Below, in pieces: positions 1 through 11,733 of a DNA stretch of 64,000 nt. Where the stretch lies: contig CM012954.1 of NCBI GenBank assembly GCA_000181795.3, forward strand, positions 9,792,788 through 9,856,787, in the 5' to 3' direction. Positions within the stretch are counted from its first letter, which is position 1. Every line of letters begins with the position of its first letter. The notes under the pieces are model-generated. The model was given only the letters and a program-made list of their open reading frames with translations. It made no database searches and was not told the DNA's origin. The translations under genes were made by a program, and so were the position numbers. The DNA is from Trichinella spiralis (Eukaryota > Nematoda > Enoplea > Trichinellida > Trichinellidae).

Positions 1-2467
1 CTTGTTAATTTATTTATTTTTAGTCGCATTTCGCGTGCATTTCCATCGCAAACTATTACATTTAAAGTGAACTTTTAAAAAAGCAATGAATAATGTTTGA
101 AAAAGCGAAAGAAAATTAAAATAACGACATATTTAGTTTCAATGTAAAGTTAAGGGAATCATAAAGTTGATAATAAGCATATTAATGCACAAAATCATGG
201 ATTTTTGGACAATCCCAAAGCTTGTAATGATTACGTTAAGAAAATCAAGTATTAATCAATAGAGCATATGATTATTTTCAGAAATTCATTTCAGTTGATT
301 GTCAGAATTAATACATTTAACGGGAAAATTATAAATGAAATATTTTTTAAATTCTAATCAACTGTCATAAACTGTGCTGAAAGTTGTCTAGATGTTCTGC
401 AAATGAAGAAATGCAGAAGTGCATTCATTTTTATCAAGTGCACTACTCTAACGCGACGTCTATATCAATTGCGGAAAATCACGCATAAGTGTTGTGGTTA
501 AAGAATGTTTGAAAATGGCACTATTTGCTATATTGTAATGCAAGCATCGTGCAAAATTTACATGCTATTTATTCAAAATTCAGTGGATTATGTTCACAGA
601 AATTTTGCATCGCACGCCACGTTGAATTTATCAATTATAATCTAACATTTTAAGAAAATGTTTTCATTCTTCAAAAAATAGCTAAGCTATTGAGCATAAA
701 ATTTCAAATAGTTGAAGAGAAAAGGTTTTTTCATTAATGATTTCAATTGATCACATAAATTCAGAGAATATGATAAATCTCGCCGGCACAATAGATTACA
801 GCGTATTAGTGAAGAAATGATTTTTTGAACGGAGCAAGAATAGAATTTTGACGGACGAACTGCAGCAAGTGATAAATAATCTCACTTTAATATATAGGGA
901 TGTGAAAACATATTGATAATTTTTTACATAGAAATTTTAAATCTTCTCAGCTGAGAAAATTGCGCATTTCAGAACAATTGTTCCTGATTTTTCGTTTAGG
1001 CTTTACAGAACCCGTAAATTTACGAATTTTTGATTTACACAATCCTGTTTCTAGATAATGGTTTAGAAATGATAATTATTCGAAATGATAACTGCTAATT
1101 GCATATCTAAAGCGTGATGATTCTCAAGTATGATGCTCATTCAGAATTTATATCCTCTGCAAACAGTCACACTGAAAAACCATATAAAGCGAAAGCAGAA
1201 AAGCATTAATAAATAGACTGAAAATAAAAGCAAATAGTCACAGGTTTGATAAACCTGAGATCCTCAAATGATATTGTTACGATCAGAATAGGATTCCAAT
1301 AATGACAATTCAAGACAAGATATTCTAAAATTTCATTTTCTCGGCAGATCAAGACTGTGCACTGCAATAATAATTGTTCTTGACTTCTGTTTAAGCATTA
1401 CATCAACTATTTGCAATTAAGCAAATTCCCTAAATATTAATCATTCAGAAGAAATAGAGTTATTTTAAATTTGGTTGTTATAATAACAAATTATTATTAA
1501 TATTACTTTGTTTGCTTCCTTTAGTTACAACAACATGTTTTAACCCATTTGGCATGAGATCAACAATTGCGCATCATTTAAAATACATGTAATTCAAGTG
1601 TTCACAATATGATTTCCATTTCAGAATAACCCATTTTATGGTTCGTTGCTGTTTTGCTATGTAACTGTTATGCAGATGTCTCAGTAGATTTGAATACATT
1701 CTACACTTGCATGATTTCAGTTGCTATAAGCTGTAAACTTATCTATTTTTATTCTATTTGATAATTGTTGCAAACAGAATATTTTGAAGTACATTTGAAA
1801 GAAGCATTACATTGTTCGAAGAAATAAGAAAATAAGTATTAAAAAGGATATGTTTCGTATCAGTAAAACGTTCTATGAACTTTGAAGACAACAATGAGCA
1901 TTCTATTCAACGAAATTATTGTTTGCATTACGAGAAGAAAACTTTCCGTCTGTACTTTGAGACAATCAGGTATTAATTGTATCAGTAGCAACAGTGATGG
2001 AATTTTGTATAAACAGATCGTAATAAATAGAGTGATAAACTGTGTGAAAATGAATGAGTTTTACGTTTGATGAGTAGTAAAAGTGTTTTTGAAAGTATCA
2101 ATGAGGTAGAAAATATTTTTAATGAAAATCTTTCGATCACGTTTTACAAACGAGCATTGTAGTTTATATCTGAATTCCACATGTTGATCCTTAATTTCTT
2201 ATTATATATTTGTATTTATTCAAAATAATTATTATTCCCATTTCTGAATCACACTGCACATATTTCGTTATTGTGAAGTTGAAATGTATGTAATAAAATG
2301 CGAAATGTTTGATATAAAAAGTTTTAGTTTCAATTCACTAATGTTTAAAGTGTATGTGATCGTTCGCTAGTAAAAATGATCTTCTTCAATGGACCGTGTG
2401 TTAAGAAAGAAAAAAATTATGATAGAAACTAATAAAGATAGAACAACAAATAAGTAAAATTTCATAC
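1..2467. other. No gene recognised
   Basis: AT-rich sequence with many stops on both strands. The only longer open stretch, a 62-codon frame at 1882-2070, lacks a credible start, splice context or domain. I see no tRNA, rRNA or transposon ends. Confidence 0.6.
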
Positions 2468-2596
2468 CTGGCAGTAGGACCGTTGGTAGTAAAGTAAGTA
2501 GACGCTGATGTAGACAGAACCGTTGAAACGTCCAGCTGCTTGTGATTAATAGTATTTTTTGTTCAGCATTTCCGTGGAATTTGTAGAAATGATGCA
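2468..2596 (-). other. Orphan exon candidate
   Basis: On the minus strand a TTTTCAG acceptor lies directly before base 2596 and a CAG|GTATGA donor lies after base 2468. The 129 bp between them is exactly 43 codons and is open in the frame that enters and leaves at phase 1. I found no flanking exons that join it and no recognisable domain. It may be one exon of a gene with long introns, a non-coding exon, or chance. Confidence 0.25.
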
Positions 2597-3547
2597 CTGA
2601 AAATGACCAAATAATAAATAACGCAGCGCAGTCTCTTCATCAGCAATATAGTCAAATAATAAGCTGACTTTTGTATGTAGGAAATCTCTTCAAAATTTGA
2701 ATAACATAAAATGTATTCAGCAGAATGCCGTCGGCAGTGTTCACCATCATATTACTAAATATATAATTTTCTGACCAAGGTTATGTTTACCTAGTAGAAA
2801 ATAAGGCGCTGAGTTAGTATGGCACTTAAATGTATAACATTATTATGATAATTTGTAATATTGATGGAATATATTGTGTATTTGTAAAAATAAATTTATC
2901 AATTTATGAGTTTTCTCAAATTCAAAATAAACTATACGGGAGAATTTTCCATATATTAGAAAGAGTATAAATGGAATTTCTGAGAAAATAAAAGAAAAAG
3001 AACTGCAGAAATAAAGCAGCATACAAATAGTATAAGCTACTGTTCGTGAGCACGAAATGAGATGAAAATGTAGAAAATCACTTTTTAGAAGTATAAATAA
3101 AACCTTAGTTGAGTTTAATTGGTTGTGTTAAGTTGTTTGCTAGATTGGTTTTGCTGTTGTACGTACATCTGCCGGCAAGTATGACCAATCGGCTAACACG
3201 GCTCATCAGGAAAGCAAAGCTGAATAATCGAAATTTAAATACCTAAAATGAAAGCTCAAAACAAATTATTGTAATTGAAAAATGTAAATTGAATTTTTCA
3301 CGTAGACATTGCATGAGACATGTGAATTTGGAATTTCCATTTTCTGAAGATTTATTCTTCAACTCCGAGTTTACCTGACTCAGCGTTGCTTCAAAAATAT
3401 TTCTTTATTAAATTTATTATTATTATTATTATTAAAAGTCTTTTATTGTCATTTTTTACAAATACACAAATTATATAAAATGTTAATTTTTATATACATT
3501 TGGAACATGTGAGGTTAGAGGATTGGAAAAGTTTTGGTCGAGTGTTT
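2597..3547. other. Intergenic, 3' flank of the next minus-strand gene
   Basis: No open frame of interest. A minus-strand AATAAA poly(A) signal sits near 3442-3448, about 100 bp past the stop of the 3548-4573 gene. A short ATT microsatellite lies beside it at 3414-3434. Confidence 0.5.
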
Positions 3548-4573
3548 TCATTTTTTCACATTATCCTCTTCTGATCCACTTGCTGTAAAACTTCTTTCTG
3601 ACTTCTTCGAATTTTCATCACTGTCTGATCTGCTGGAGGATCTGTCTGAAGCTGTCAAAGATTCGTCGCTCTTTGCAGTTTTCTTGCTCTTTTTGAATTT
3701 TTTCGACTTGATTTGCTTCAATCGTTGCATAATTTTGTCGCTGAGCTTGGTTTTCTGATCTTCACCAGCTTCCGTTTCACTAGCAGTTGTCAGTTTAGCT
3801 TCCTCTTTCGGATCTTGTATTTCTTGAAATAGCAAATTTTTCGTTTTCGGATTCGATTTGTCCCTTTTGCTTTTCGATTTCACCTTTTCATCTACAAGCA
3901 AATGATCAGGATAAATTTTTTTGTTCCCAATCAAATGACTGATTTCCATGCACACCTTTCTGAGGATGTTCGGCTGAGCTGTTGATTTCGTGCCGTTTAC
4001 CGGCCGTTGCTGGGGTTCGTTTACCGGATCGCTGATTCCACTTCTTTCGCTTCAGATCACTCTTCTGAATATAACACTGGGGCTGCAGTTCCGCCTTATA
4101 TTTGGCCGGTTCAGCTTTTCCACTGGCTAACAAAATTTCACTTCAATTTCTCCATCACCAAGCAGTAGTCATCGATCAACAAAGTCATTCTTACTTTCGT
4201 CGTTCGGATCCCCTGATCTGTTGATTTGTTGTTGCCAATTTTTGCTGCTTTGCAATAATTTCAATTTCTCTTCCACCGATCTCACTTCATCATTCAGTTC
4301 TACCATTCTCAACTGTAGCCTTCTTTCTTCACTGACCACGTCATTGCTGCTTCTACCCGGCACGTCGACTCGGCTGTCTTTCACTTTACTGCCGGTAGAT
4401 GCTGTTGGTGAATTTTTCAATTTCACCATCACTTTATCCATCATTCCACAAGTGAACAAACCAACAGCCTCTGGGATCATTCGAATTTGCCGTCCTGACC
4501 TTTGAGCTTCCCAAATTTTTTTCAACACCACACCCACCACAACAACGAACAACACTGCAATAAGCCAATCCAT
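3548..4573 (-). CDS. N-terminally anchored, Lys/Ser-rich protein of unknown function
   Basis: Three exons: 4573-4195, 4126-3956 and 3891-3548. Introns of 68 and 64 bp have good donors (GTAAGA, GTGTGC) and TTAG/TGTAG acceptors, and the phases close to 297 residues. A hydrophobic helix at about residues 4-20 (LIAVLFVVVVGVVLKKIW) follows the start at once, so the protein is probably a signal-anchored membrane protein with its tail in the cytosol or nucleoplasm. A charged helical stretch at about residues 80-125 could form a coiled coil. The last 110 residues are lysine-rich and then Ser/Asp/Glu-rich (repeated SD and SE pairs), typical of a disordered phosphorylated tail. I recognise no family. 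The upstream TTTTAG and ATTCAG, about 10-20 nt before the ATG, could be a trans-splice or 5' UTR acceptor. Confidence 0.65.
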
Positions 4574-5436
4574 CTTGTCACGCTGAATTTTCTAAAAGAC
4601 AAATTTACCACATTCAACGACGCACTGTAATATGAAATAAATTAATTAATTAATCAAAAACAACAACAATCTTATTTTGCAATATTATCATTACATTTTT
4701 ATACTTTTTATTGGACTGCACGGACCGCCCAAATACGCTACCATATAAATACTGCTTCAAATCTTCCCTTTCACTTTAGTGTATTTTAATTTTACCACAT
4801 TAAAATTATTAAATGCGATTTACTTTAAAATTTACAAATGTTCAGAAATAAAAAGTTGTTCCATTTTTTCCTACTTTAAAGTGACTTATGAATTTAAACT
4901 GTTGTCTTTTTTTCCGTTTAATCAATAATTTCAATTTCATATTTCCATAATTATTATTGTAGTATAAAAAGTAAAAAAAATTATCATCATTTCCCAAAAG
5001 CAATGCATTTTAACAATGCAATTTTAAAAACTTTTCTTTTTGAATATTCCATTTTTATGAAAAAAAACATTATATTCACTATATTTTGCTGTACCGTACA
5101 TATTGAATTTCATTGACACTGCTCACCCTAATTCATAAGGCAGGCAATCAGTTGTGAGGGGTTGGAAATAGACAAAAAATTGGTAGATAATTAAAACCGG
5201 AGCTGTTTTCTAGAGTTTTGCTAAACAATTCTGAAAGTACACATCTGTATGTGAAGCAATGAGACTGTCACTATAGTAGTGCCCATATGTTAGGCAAGCT
5301 TTTATGATGGTTTTATTACGGTGATCATTAAAATGTGGAACGCTGTAAAAGTGTTTATTATCGAGTCTAGTGAAAATGGAAAAACTGCGCTTGGACAAAT
5401 ATTGTCCGCATCACTAGAGAGAAAGAGACAAAACTG
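4574..5436. other. No gene recognised
   Basis: Low-complexity AT-rich spacer upstream of the minus-strand membrane protein gene. It presumably holds that gene's promoter, but I see no clear element. Confidence 0.5.
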
Positions 5437-6240
5437 TTGGCAGTGATGCTGTATTTCGAAGACCGATTGGCGCCTATACTGCTATGTCAAAAGAAGTTGG
5501 AAACAAGTGAGATAATTTTACATGAAATGGAAAATACTGTCGCAATGAAAGAACTCGTCAAATATGACTGGAAACTGAAAGAAAAAAGACTCTGTACAAA
5601 ATTCGCTGTGCTTTGTAAGCACTTTACTAAACCTGCAACTGCCAAGTTTTGTCAAACTTCATTGTCATTAAAATGGACAGCCACTGTGAACAGAATGCTC
5701 GACCCAGAAACCTGAAGGTAGAATGAATATTTCTCCTATACATGGAATAACAGCGGATGTTTTGCCTTGATACTGAACTTCTACAGATGCTGAAACAAGC
5801 TGTGCTATTTCGCAAGTAACAAAAAGTGTAAACAGAACATGTGCAGACTCAAGAAGATCACACATTCATAGGTGTAGAGCATTGCTGCCTCGTTGAATCT
5901 TTTTGAAAAGTCATCAGAAACGAAATATTGGGACATCGCAGTTCATGAAATAACGCCCTGGGCAATACAGAAAAAAGAACCAACTAAAGTCAGCAGTTGA
6001 TCGCTATCTTAAGGAATTATTGCTACTAGAAAAGAATGACAGCGACATAATCGTTTTTTTTTGATCATGGCAAAACAACGTTTTCCCACGTTGAACGGAT
6101 TAGCTTTACAACTAATTGCTCTGCAGGCATTCCGGGACGTGTAACGGTGAACGGTCATTCAGCAACTTACGCCGCTTGCACAGTGCCGACCGTATCTCGT
6201 TATATACGCAAACAGAAAGGTTCGAACGGAACAGACAAAA
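5437..6240 (+). mobile_element. Possible decayed hAT-type DNA transposon
   Basis: This stretch is richer in G and C than its surroundings and holds broken coding-like frames on the plus strand. A 92-codon frame at 5437-5715 is followed, in shifted frames around 5995-6130, by VDRYLKELLLLEKND and then RFPTLNGLALQLIAL. That order resembles the C-terminal dimerisation region of hAT transposases: a conserved 'YL' strand, then a 'FP.L..LA' helix. Stops and frameshifts interrupt it, so it is at most a relic. I could not identify terminal inverted repeats or an 8-bp target duplication. The match is by eye and weak, and it could be another worn retro- or DNA element. Confidence 0.3.
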
Positions 6241-6561
6241 GATAACACTTGCAGATTTTCTATGAACACAATGCAAAATTCAACCGGATAGTGCTCGAAT
6301 AATCTCAAATCTTTTTCAAACTGATTTCAATCCCTAGAATACCAAAATGTCACTTCGGCCGATTTTCAGAGCCGGCATTCTCATGCCAATATTTTCATCC
6401 AGATTTTGCTCTGAGTTGATTTTGGGGTTCTCAGTTCATCACGGAGCCTCTCTCGAAGCGCCGACAATGTCGCTGGACGTATACTAGGAAGACCTATTCC
6501 TGCACAGCAATTGCCAAGCCACAGATAAAACAGCACACAGTTGTAATACAACAGGAAAAAC

Positions 6562-9385
6562 TTCACTAAAATATACTGCATTCAAATCAACATATTTTAT
6601 ATTCATATTCGTAATTTATTTATATCAGCTGCAAATTCCAAAAATTTATATTTCCATTTCCATTAAATTTATATTTACACCAAAATCAATTTAAACAAAT
6701 GACTTTCAAACATTAAATAACTTCACATTTTATGACATTTTAAAGCAGCTTTAGTTTAAATTGCTCATTTATGTGCAACATGCTTCAACAACTCTATTCA
6801 TTCTTGCATTGTTCTTCCACACGACAAGGTGGCAAGTATGAAGCTGAAACTGAACATTGCGGTCGAATTCTTCGAGATGGAGTTGCTTGTCAAGAAAAGC
6901 GCAACTGTCGAAAAAATCCTCGAAAAAGTCTTCTTAACAGTGTATATCACTGAACATAAAATTTTCTCTTTGACATACCAAGATCAGATGTTGGAAAAAG
7001 ACGAAAAGATTGGAAAGTACGTTAAAGAAAAAGAGGCATTCCTAAAAGTCATACCAATTTGCTATCCACCCGTCGATTGTAAGTTAATGGAAAACCCAGT
7101 TTTGCTTACAATTATGTACAACCATACACTTGAAAAAGTATGCGAAGGAAAGCTTATTCCACCATACGAATATACTGTAAAACTGATGGCAATCGCCCTT
7201 TATGAACGACATGTGGAAAACATTGAAAAATTTAGAAACACAAGCGGCTTCAGTTTACCAATGCCATCTTGGGCCACAACAAAGTATAACATCAAAAGAA
7301 AACAATGGAACGATGATGTCATAGTAGAATTCAACAAACTTTCATTTGATGATCGTTTCCAAGCAATGCAAGAATATTTGAAAGTTGCAAAAGACGCACA
7401 CATGTATGGCCATGAAATATTCTACACAGACATTGAAAAATCAAGTTTTCTGGGCTTAGATATCTATGGAGTAAAGGTATGTGGCATTGATGATGGAGTC
7501 GATTATTTTCAATGGAATCAAGTGGTGATCGCAATTACTGAAGACAGTAATGTACTGTTTCAGTTCAGTGCACCAGAGAAAAGGTCGACAATCGCAGTGA
7601 AACTTCCATTTCGAGATATGGGAGATGTTGCCTCATTTTACGCTTATTATATAATGCTGAGGAAGTTGAAATATGAAAAACCAACGTTTAACAATTATGA
7701 GATGAATGGAAACACCATGCTAAAATTTAAAAAGGACATTGAATCGCTTTGTAAAATGGTATACTCACAGGATCCTCTTGAAACATATTTCACAGATGAA
7801 AGAGCAGAATCCGTGGATAATTTATGGATGGATGAAGAATACTTGGCAGATACTGATCCCAGAAATGAAAGTAACGATGAATCCGAATTTACAAGTGGCC
7901 ATTATACCATAGAAGATGAAAATAAATATGAAAACAAAGTCCAAGAGAAAGATGAAAACGAAGAAACTGATGAAACAACAGAAAATGAGTTCGAATTCAA
8001 AGAAAGTGAATCTGAAAAATACAAAGAAAAAGGGGAGTATGATGACTGTACAATTGAAGATATAGAACGAGAATATCACAAAAGAGAAGAAACTGGCACA
8101 AAAGAAGAACAAGGTACAGAACAGTTACAGAAATATATGGAAAATCATACCGGATATGCTGCAGCAATGTCTGATTCGAAGCATCAATCAGTTCAAGATC
8201 AATCATCAACACTATACAACAAAGAGTTTAAAATCCCACTCGATTACGAGTTAAACGAACGTGCTTTGCAAAATTTGATAATTGACTGCATTGACGAAGA
8301 TGAATTGATAAAGTCGATAAAGAAAAAATTGAAATTCGTTGAAAACACTTCTGAAGATAAATATGATCTTGATGTTAAAATAGAAATAAGTGCCACTTTA
8401 ATGGCAGAAGATTTCTCCGAAAACCCAAAAGTAATGCAATAATTTAGATTTATGCTACTCGACATTATTCATATTCAAATATATACTTACTTATATGCTT
8501 CTATTTTTATAGGATAAAAATAATTCTGACCAGGGCGAGGACAAAAACAATGAAGAAGCAGAGACTGCCGTGTAATAATTTTAAAGACAATTTTCACCAA
8601 CTTAACGAAACTAATTTTTTTTCAATTTCTCAATTATTGTTTTTTCATTATTATCATTACAATTATTATTATCATTGTATTATTTTAACTAATAATCACT
8701 TATAAATTAATATGTCATTTTATATTTAAATTTAATAAAAATTTTTTATAAAATATATTCTTGTTATTCATTGCTTCTTAAAATTGAAAGAATTTCAACT
8801 GAAATATTTTCATTGCTTGTGCAAATAACATTTCGCTTTATATATGTATATACGCAAATGAAATTTACAAATGACAAACATTTCTATGTCTGATAATCGT
8901 ACAAAAATAGTTGAAAACCAATAAAAATAGACAATCAGTAAAATTATACTCGTGAATCACAAAGTTGTGGCAAATAATTTATTCTGAATTAAACGAGATT
9001 ATTTGCAAGCAGATTAGCTGCTATTTAATTGCAATACGTCGTAGATATTAAATTTAATTTTAATAGACTTTAACAAATGCGATCTGAAAATACAATCAAT
9101 CTCCTCTTGACACTTTATGCTATGAATAATTTTACAGCACATTAAAAGAAACAGTAATTTTTTACGCAGTATACTACAACTGTAGATTGTGTTGAATAGA
9201 GAAAATAAGATAACGTTAATTTATTCAAATTTTTTCAAATGTTTACTTACTCGATAACTGCAGGCTTCAATTAGTGGCATTCGTAATAAGCAGTGGCAAC
9301 TGCATTTTGTGACAATATTTGAAGCTTAATGTAGTACGTTGCTATTAGCTTACACTGAACGCAGAAAAAAACCGAATCACTGCTT
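6562..9385. repeat. Inverted duplication, copy A (FERM-gene unit)
   Basis: This block is repeated in reverse orientation at about 26840-29650. Homology begins near 6562, upstream of the coding start. It covers the 5' flank, the gene, the 3' UTR and about 0.8 kb of downstream DNA, then fades near 9385. The 5' flank, and everything from about 7820 onward, look nearly identical between copies. The first kilobase of coding sequence is clearly diverged. Confidence 0.85.
6838..8575 (+). CDS. FERM-domain protein, copy A
   Basis: Two exons: 6838-8430 and 8513-8575, giving 551 residues. The ATG at 6838 begins MKLKLNIAV; an in-frame GTG slightly upstream is not a eukaryotic start. The terminal intron (CCAAAA|GTAATG to TTTATAG|GAT) adds 20 residues. 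Without splicing the frame ends after three codons. The N-terminal 300 residues follow the ERM-type FERM plan: a ubiquitin-like F1 lobe (about 1-85), a helical F2 lobe (about 90-200) with the hallmark YLKVAKDAHMYGHEIFY, and a PH-like F3 lobe (about 200-300) containing YFQWNQV. FERM proteins usually link membrane proteins or phosphoinositides to the cortex. The C-terminal actin-binding domain of ezrin/moesin is absent. It is replaced by an acidic Glu/Lys/Asp-rich region (about 320-450) and a short conserved tail. It is paralogous to the minus-strand gene at 27648-29406. Confidence 0.85.
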
Positions 9386-11733
9386 TTTGTAAACTGTTGA
9401 TCACAATACCACCTCACTACATTGCTGTATGATGCATAGTGTAGCATGACAGAAAAAGACAATCAGGAAATTTGAACTCTGAATTGAACGTTTTGTTCTG
9501 TTCAATGTTTGCTTCTTTGAGACGCCCAACTGTTTATCATCAGATGGCATTCATATTCTCAGTTTTAAGATTGTTTAATTTTATGTAAAAAAAGAAGAAT
9601 TAATTTCGTTGTAAATACAAGAAACCATAAGTAGAAAAATATCAAATGGGATTTTTCTGAAAAGCTTCCGTCAGTGTTAGAAACAGCTTTAGAAATTGTT
9701 CAGTTAAGAAGTTCTCTTCACCTGAAAACGTGTACATTCGTTAATTACATTGATTAATACATTTCGTCATCTCGAACACTTTCATCTTGCACTTTACTTA
9801 CTGTAAAAGCCTGATTGTTTATTTATTTATTTGTTGAAAAAATTATTTTGAAATTATAAATTAATTATTACAACAGCGACAGCTGAAATAGTTTTTCCTT
9901 AGGCGCTGGACATGAGAAAATCAATCACATTATTTTACTGCATTTGTTCGCCGTATTCACGCTACTCGGGCATCCTACGCATACATCAGCTATTTGTTTC
10001 AGAGACTTTTTTTATTGAGAAAAAAACCTTAAAAGCACTATCAGTAGAAGGATACGGTAATAGCTGTTTGATATTAATAAATTGAAACTGGAGGCAGATG
10101 AACGAAAATGGAAAGAAAGAAAATTAAGAAAAAAAACAGTTCTCAACAAGTTGGCGTTGTACTTACAGTGTGCGAATTATCAAATTATTCATCTTCTTTG
10201 TGGAATGGACAATTAACGAAAAGTTTGTGTGCTTTTCGTTTAAACATTCTCGAATCAAGCATCCACATTGAACAACAAAAGAAAAAAGAAAACGTACGAT
10301 CAATCATCCATTACGTAATCAATCAGAGAGATGAAATTGACTGGAACTTGCACTTGACGTTCGCACACCTGTTGCATGCATAAATGAAAATCAAGTTCAA
10401 TTATTATTTTAAATTCTAATTAATAATTTACATTCGAATAAAGCTAAATTATGATGTTTATGTTTTTTTAGAAAAATATTTAAAAAATAAGAACAATTCA
10501 TGATCATTCTGAGATCGTCGACTGGTTTTTCAATGTTGGCTAAAATTGCAGCAAACTGCACTGACGTACAATAGTTACAAATTTTATTGAAATAAATTGA
10601 AAATAATTTAACACGTGAAACAAAGAAATGCGCATGTTGTGTGCTGCAATGATACTGTTTAAATGTTGTAATTTTCAGAACGGCAGAGCTTACAGTAACA
10701 GAGGTTGAAAGTGGAACTACAATGTGTGTGTGTCTAACTGCGTAAACTGGGAAAGAGAATGTATTTGTTGAGTAAGAAATTAGTTATCAGTTTATTTCGC
10801 CCTGATGAAAAATTCACAGGTAAAAGTTAACACATTGGACGAAGCAAGAAAAGAAAAATCAAGTACAAATAAGCGATGATTGGATTTGGTGATAAAATTG
10901 CTATTCATGTTGTTATTCGAAATCGAATAATTCCTTTTTTTTACACAAGTTTACATCATATTTTACGTAAGTTTTTTTCATTACAATTATTCATTGATCG
11001 CACTGTGGGATTATTTTTGCTATGATGGAATCTGCTGCAGCACAAAAGCTACTAGGCTTGTTGACAACATGCAACTGCATTTTGCTTCATATCGTGAAAC
11101 AACCACCACCACACCTAGATCACTGAAGCAGTGCAAAGAGGTTGGAAAATAAATTCAAGTAAATTTTTTTAAAAAAAGCCAGAAAGTGTGAATATGCACA
11201 AAAGGTAAAATTTACAACTTTAAAACTGCAAACATGTAAAATGCAAAAAACCAGCTTTTTTCTTTTACCTTTTAATTCATTCCATTCAAACAGAAAACAA
11301 CATCTACTTTTTCATTGAAGACCAAACGACACGACACGACACGAACCGACAAACAAACAAGGGCATCTTTGAAACAGCGTTCGAAATTTGTTGTTCGACT
11401 CTTCTGTTCAACTTTTCCCAACACTGGGGCAGAAAATACCCAAATATTGTTTTCTTTTTAATATTACAATAGAAGCAGAATTAACAAGCAACAATTGCCG
11501 AATCTGCCAGCGTTGTGTGTGATCATACATATGGATCTTATCGGTTCAACTGAACGAAGGGGCAGGCAGGTACGTCGTTTTGAAAAAAGGTGAAAAATAC
11601 TGCATATATTTTCATATTATATGACTGCCTCGGCGTGTGCTTTCGTACAAAAAGCCAAGTCCAAATAAAACCCGTTGAAGACGAATCCCGCTTGGCATGC
11701 GCACGTTACTTTTGCTTCTTCTTGTTTTCCCGT
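8576..11733. other. Intergenic; duplicated 3' flank then unique sequence
   Basis: Bases 8576 to about 9385 belong to the inverted duplication and contain AATAAA-type signals near 8733. The remainder has no supported gene. The frame at 10108-10383 starts with ATG but is simple in composition and has no domain or splice partner. Short tandem ACGAC units occur near 11326-11345. Confidence 0.5.

Noticed and set aside
1882-2070. 62-codon plus-strand frame
   Set aside because: No valid start context, no homology signal, surrounded by stop-rich DNA.
6771-6953. Upstream ATG frame overlapping the FERM copy A start
   Set aside because: It is a short out-of-frame upstream ORF. Alignment with copy B shows that the FERM frame starts at 6838.
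10108-10383. 91-codon ATG-started plus-strand frame
   Set aside because: Simple Lys/Asn/Ser composition, no domain, no splice partner and no promoter. It probably arises by chance in AT-rich DNA.
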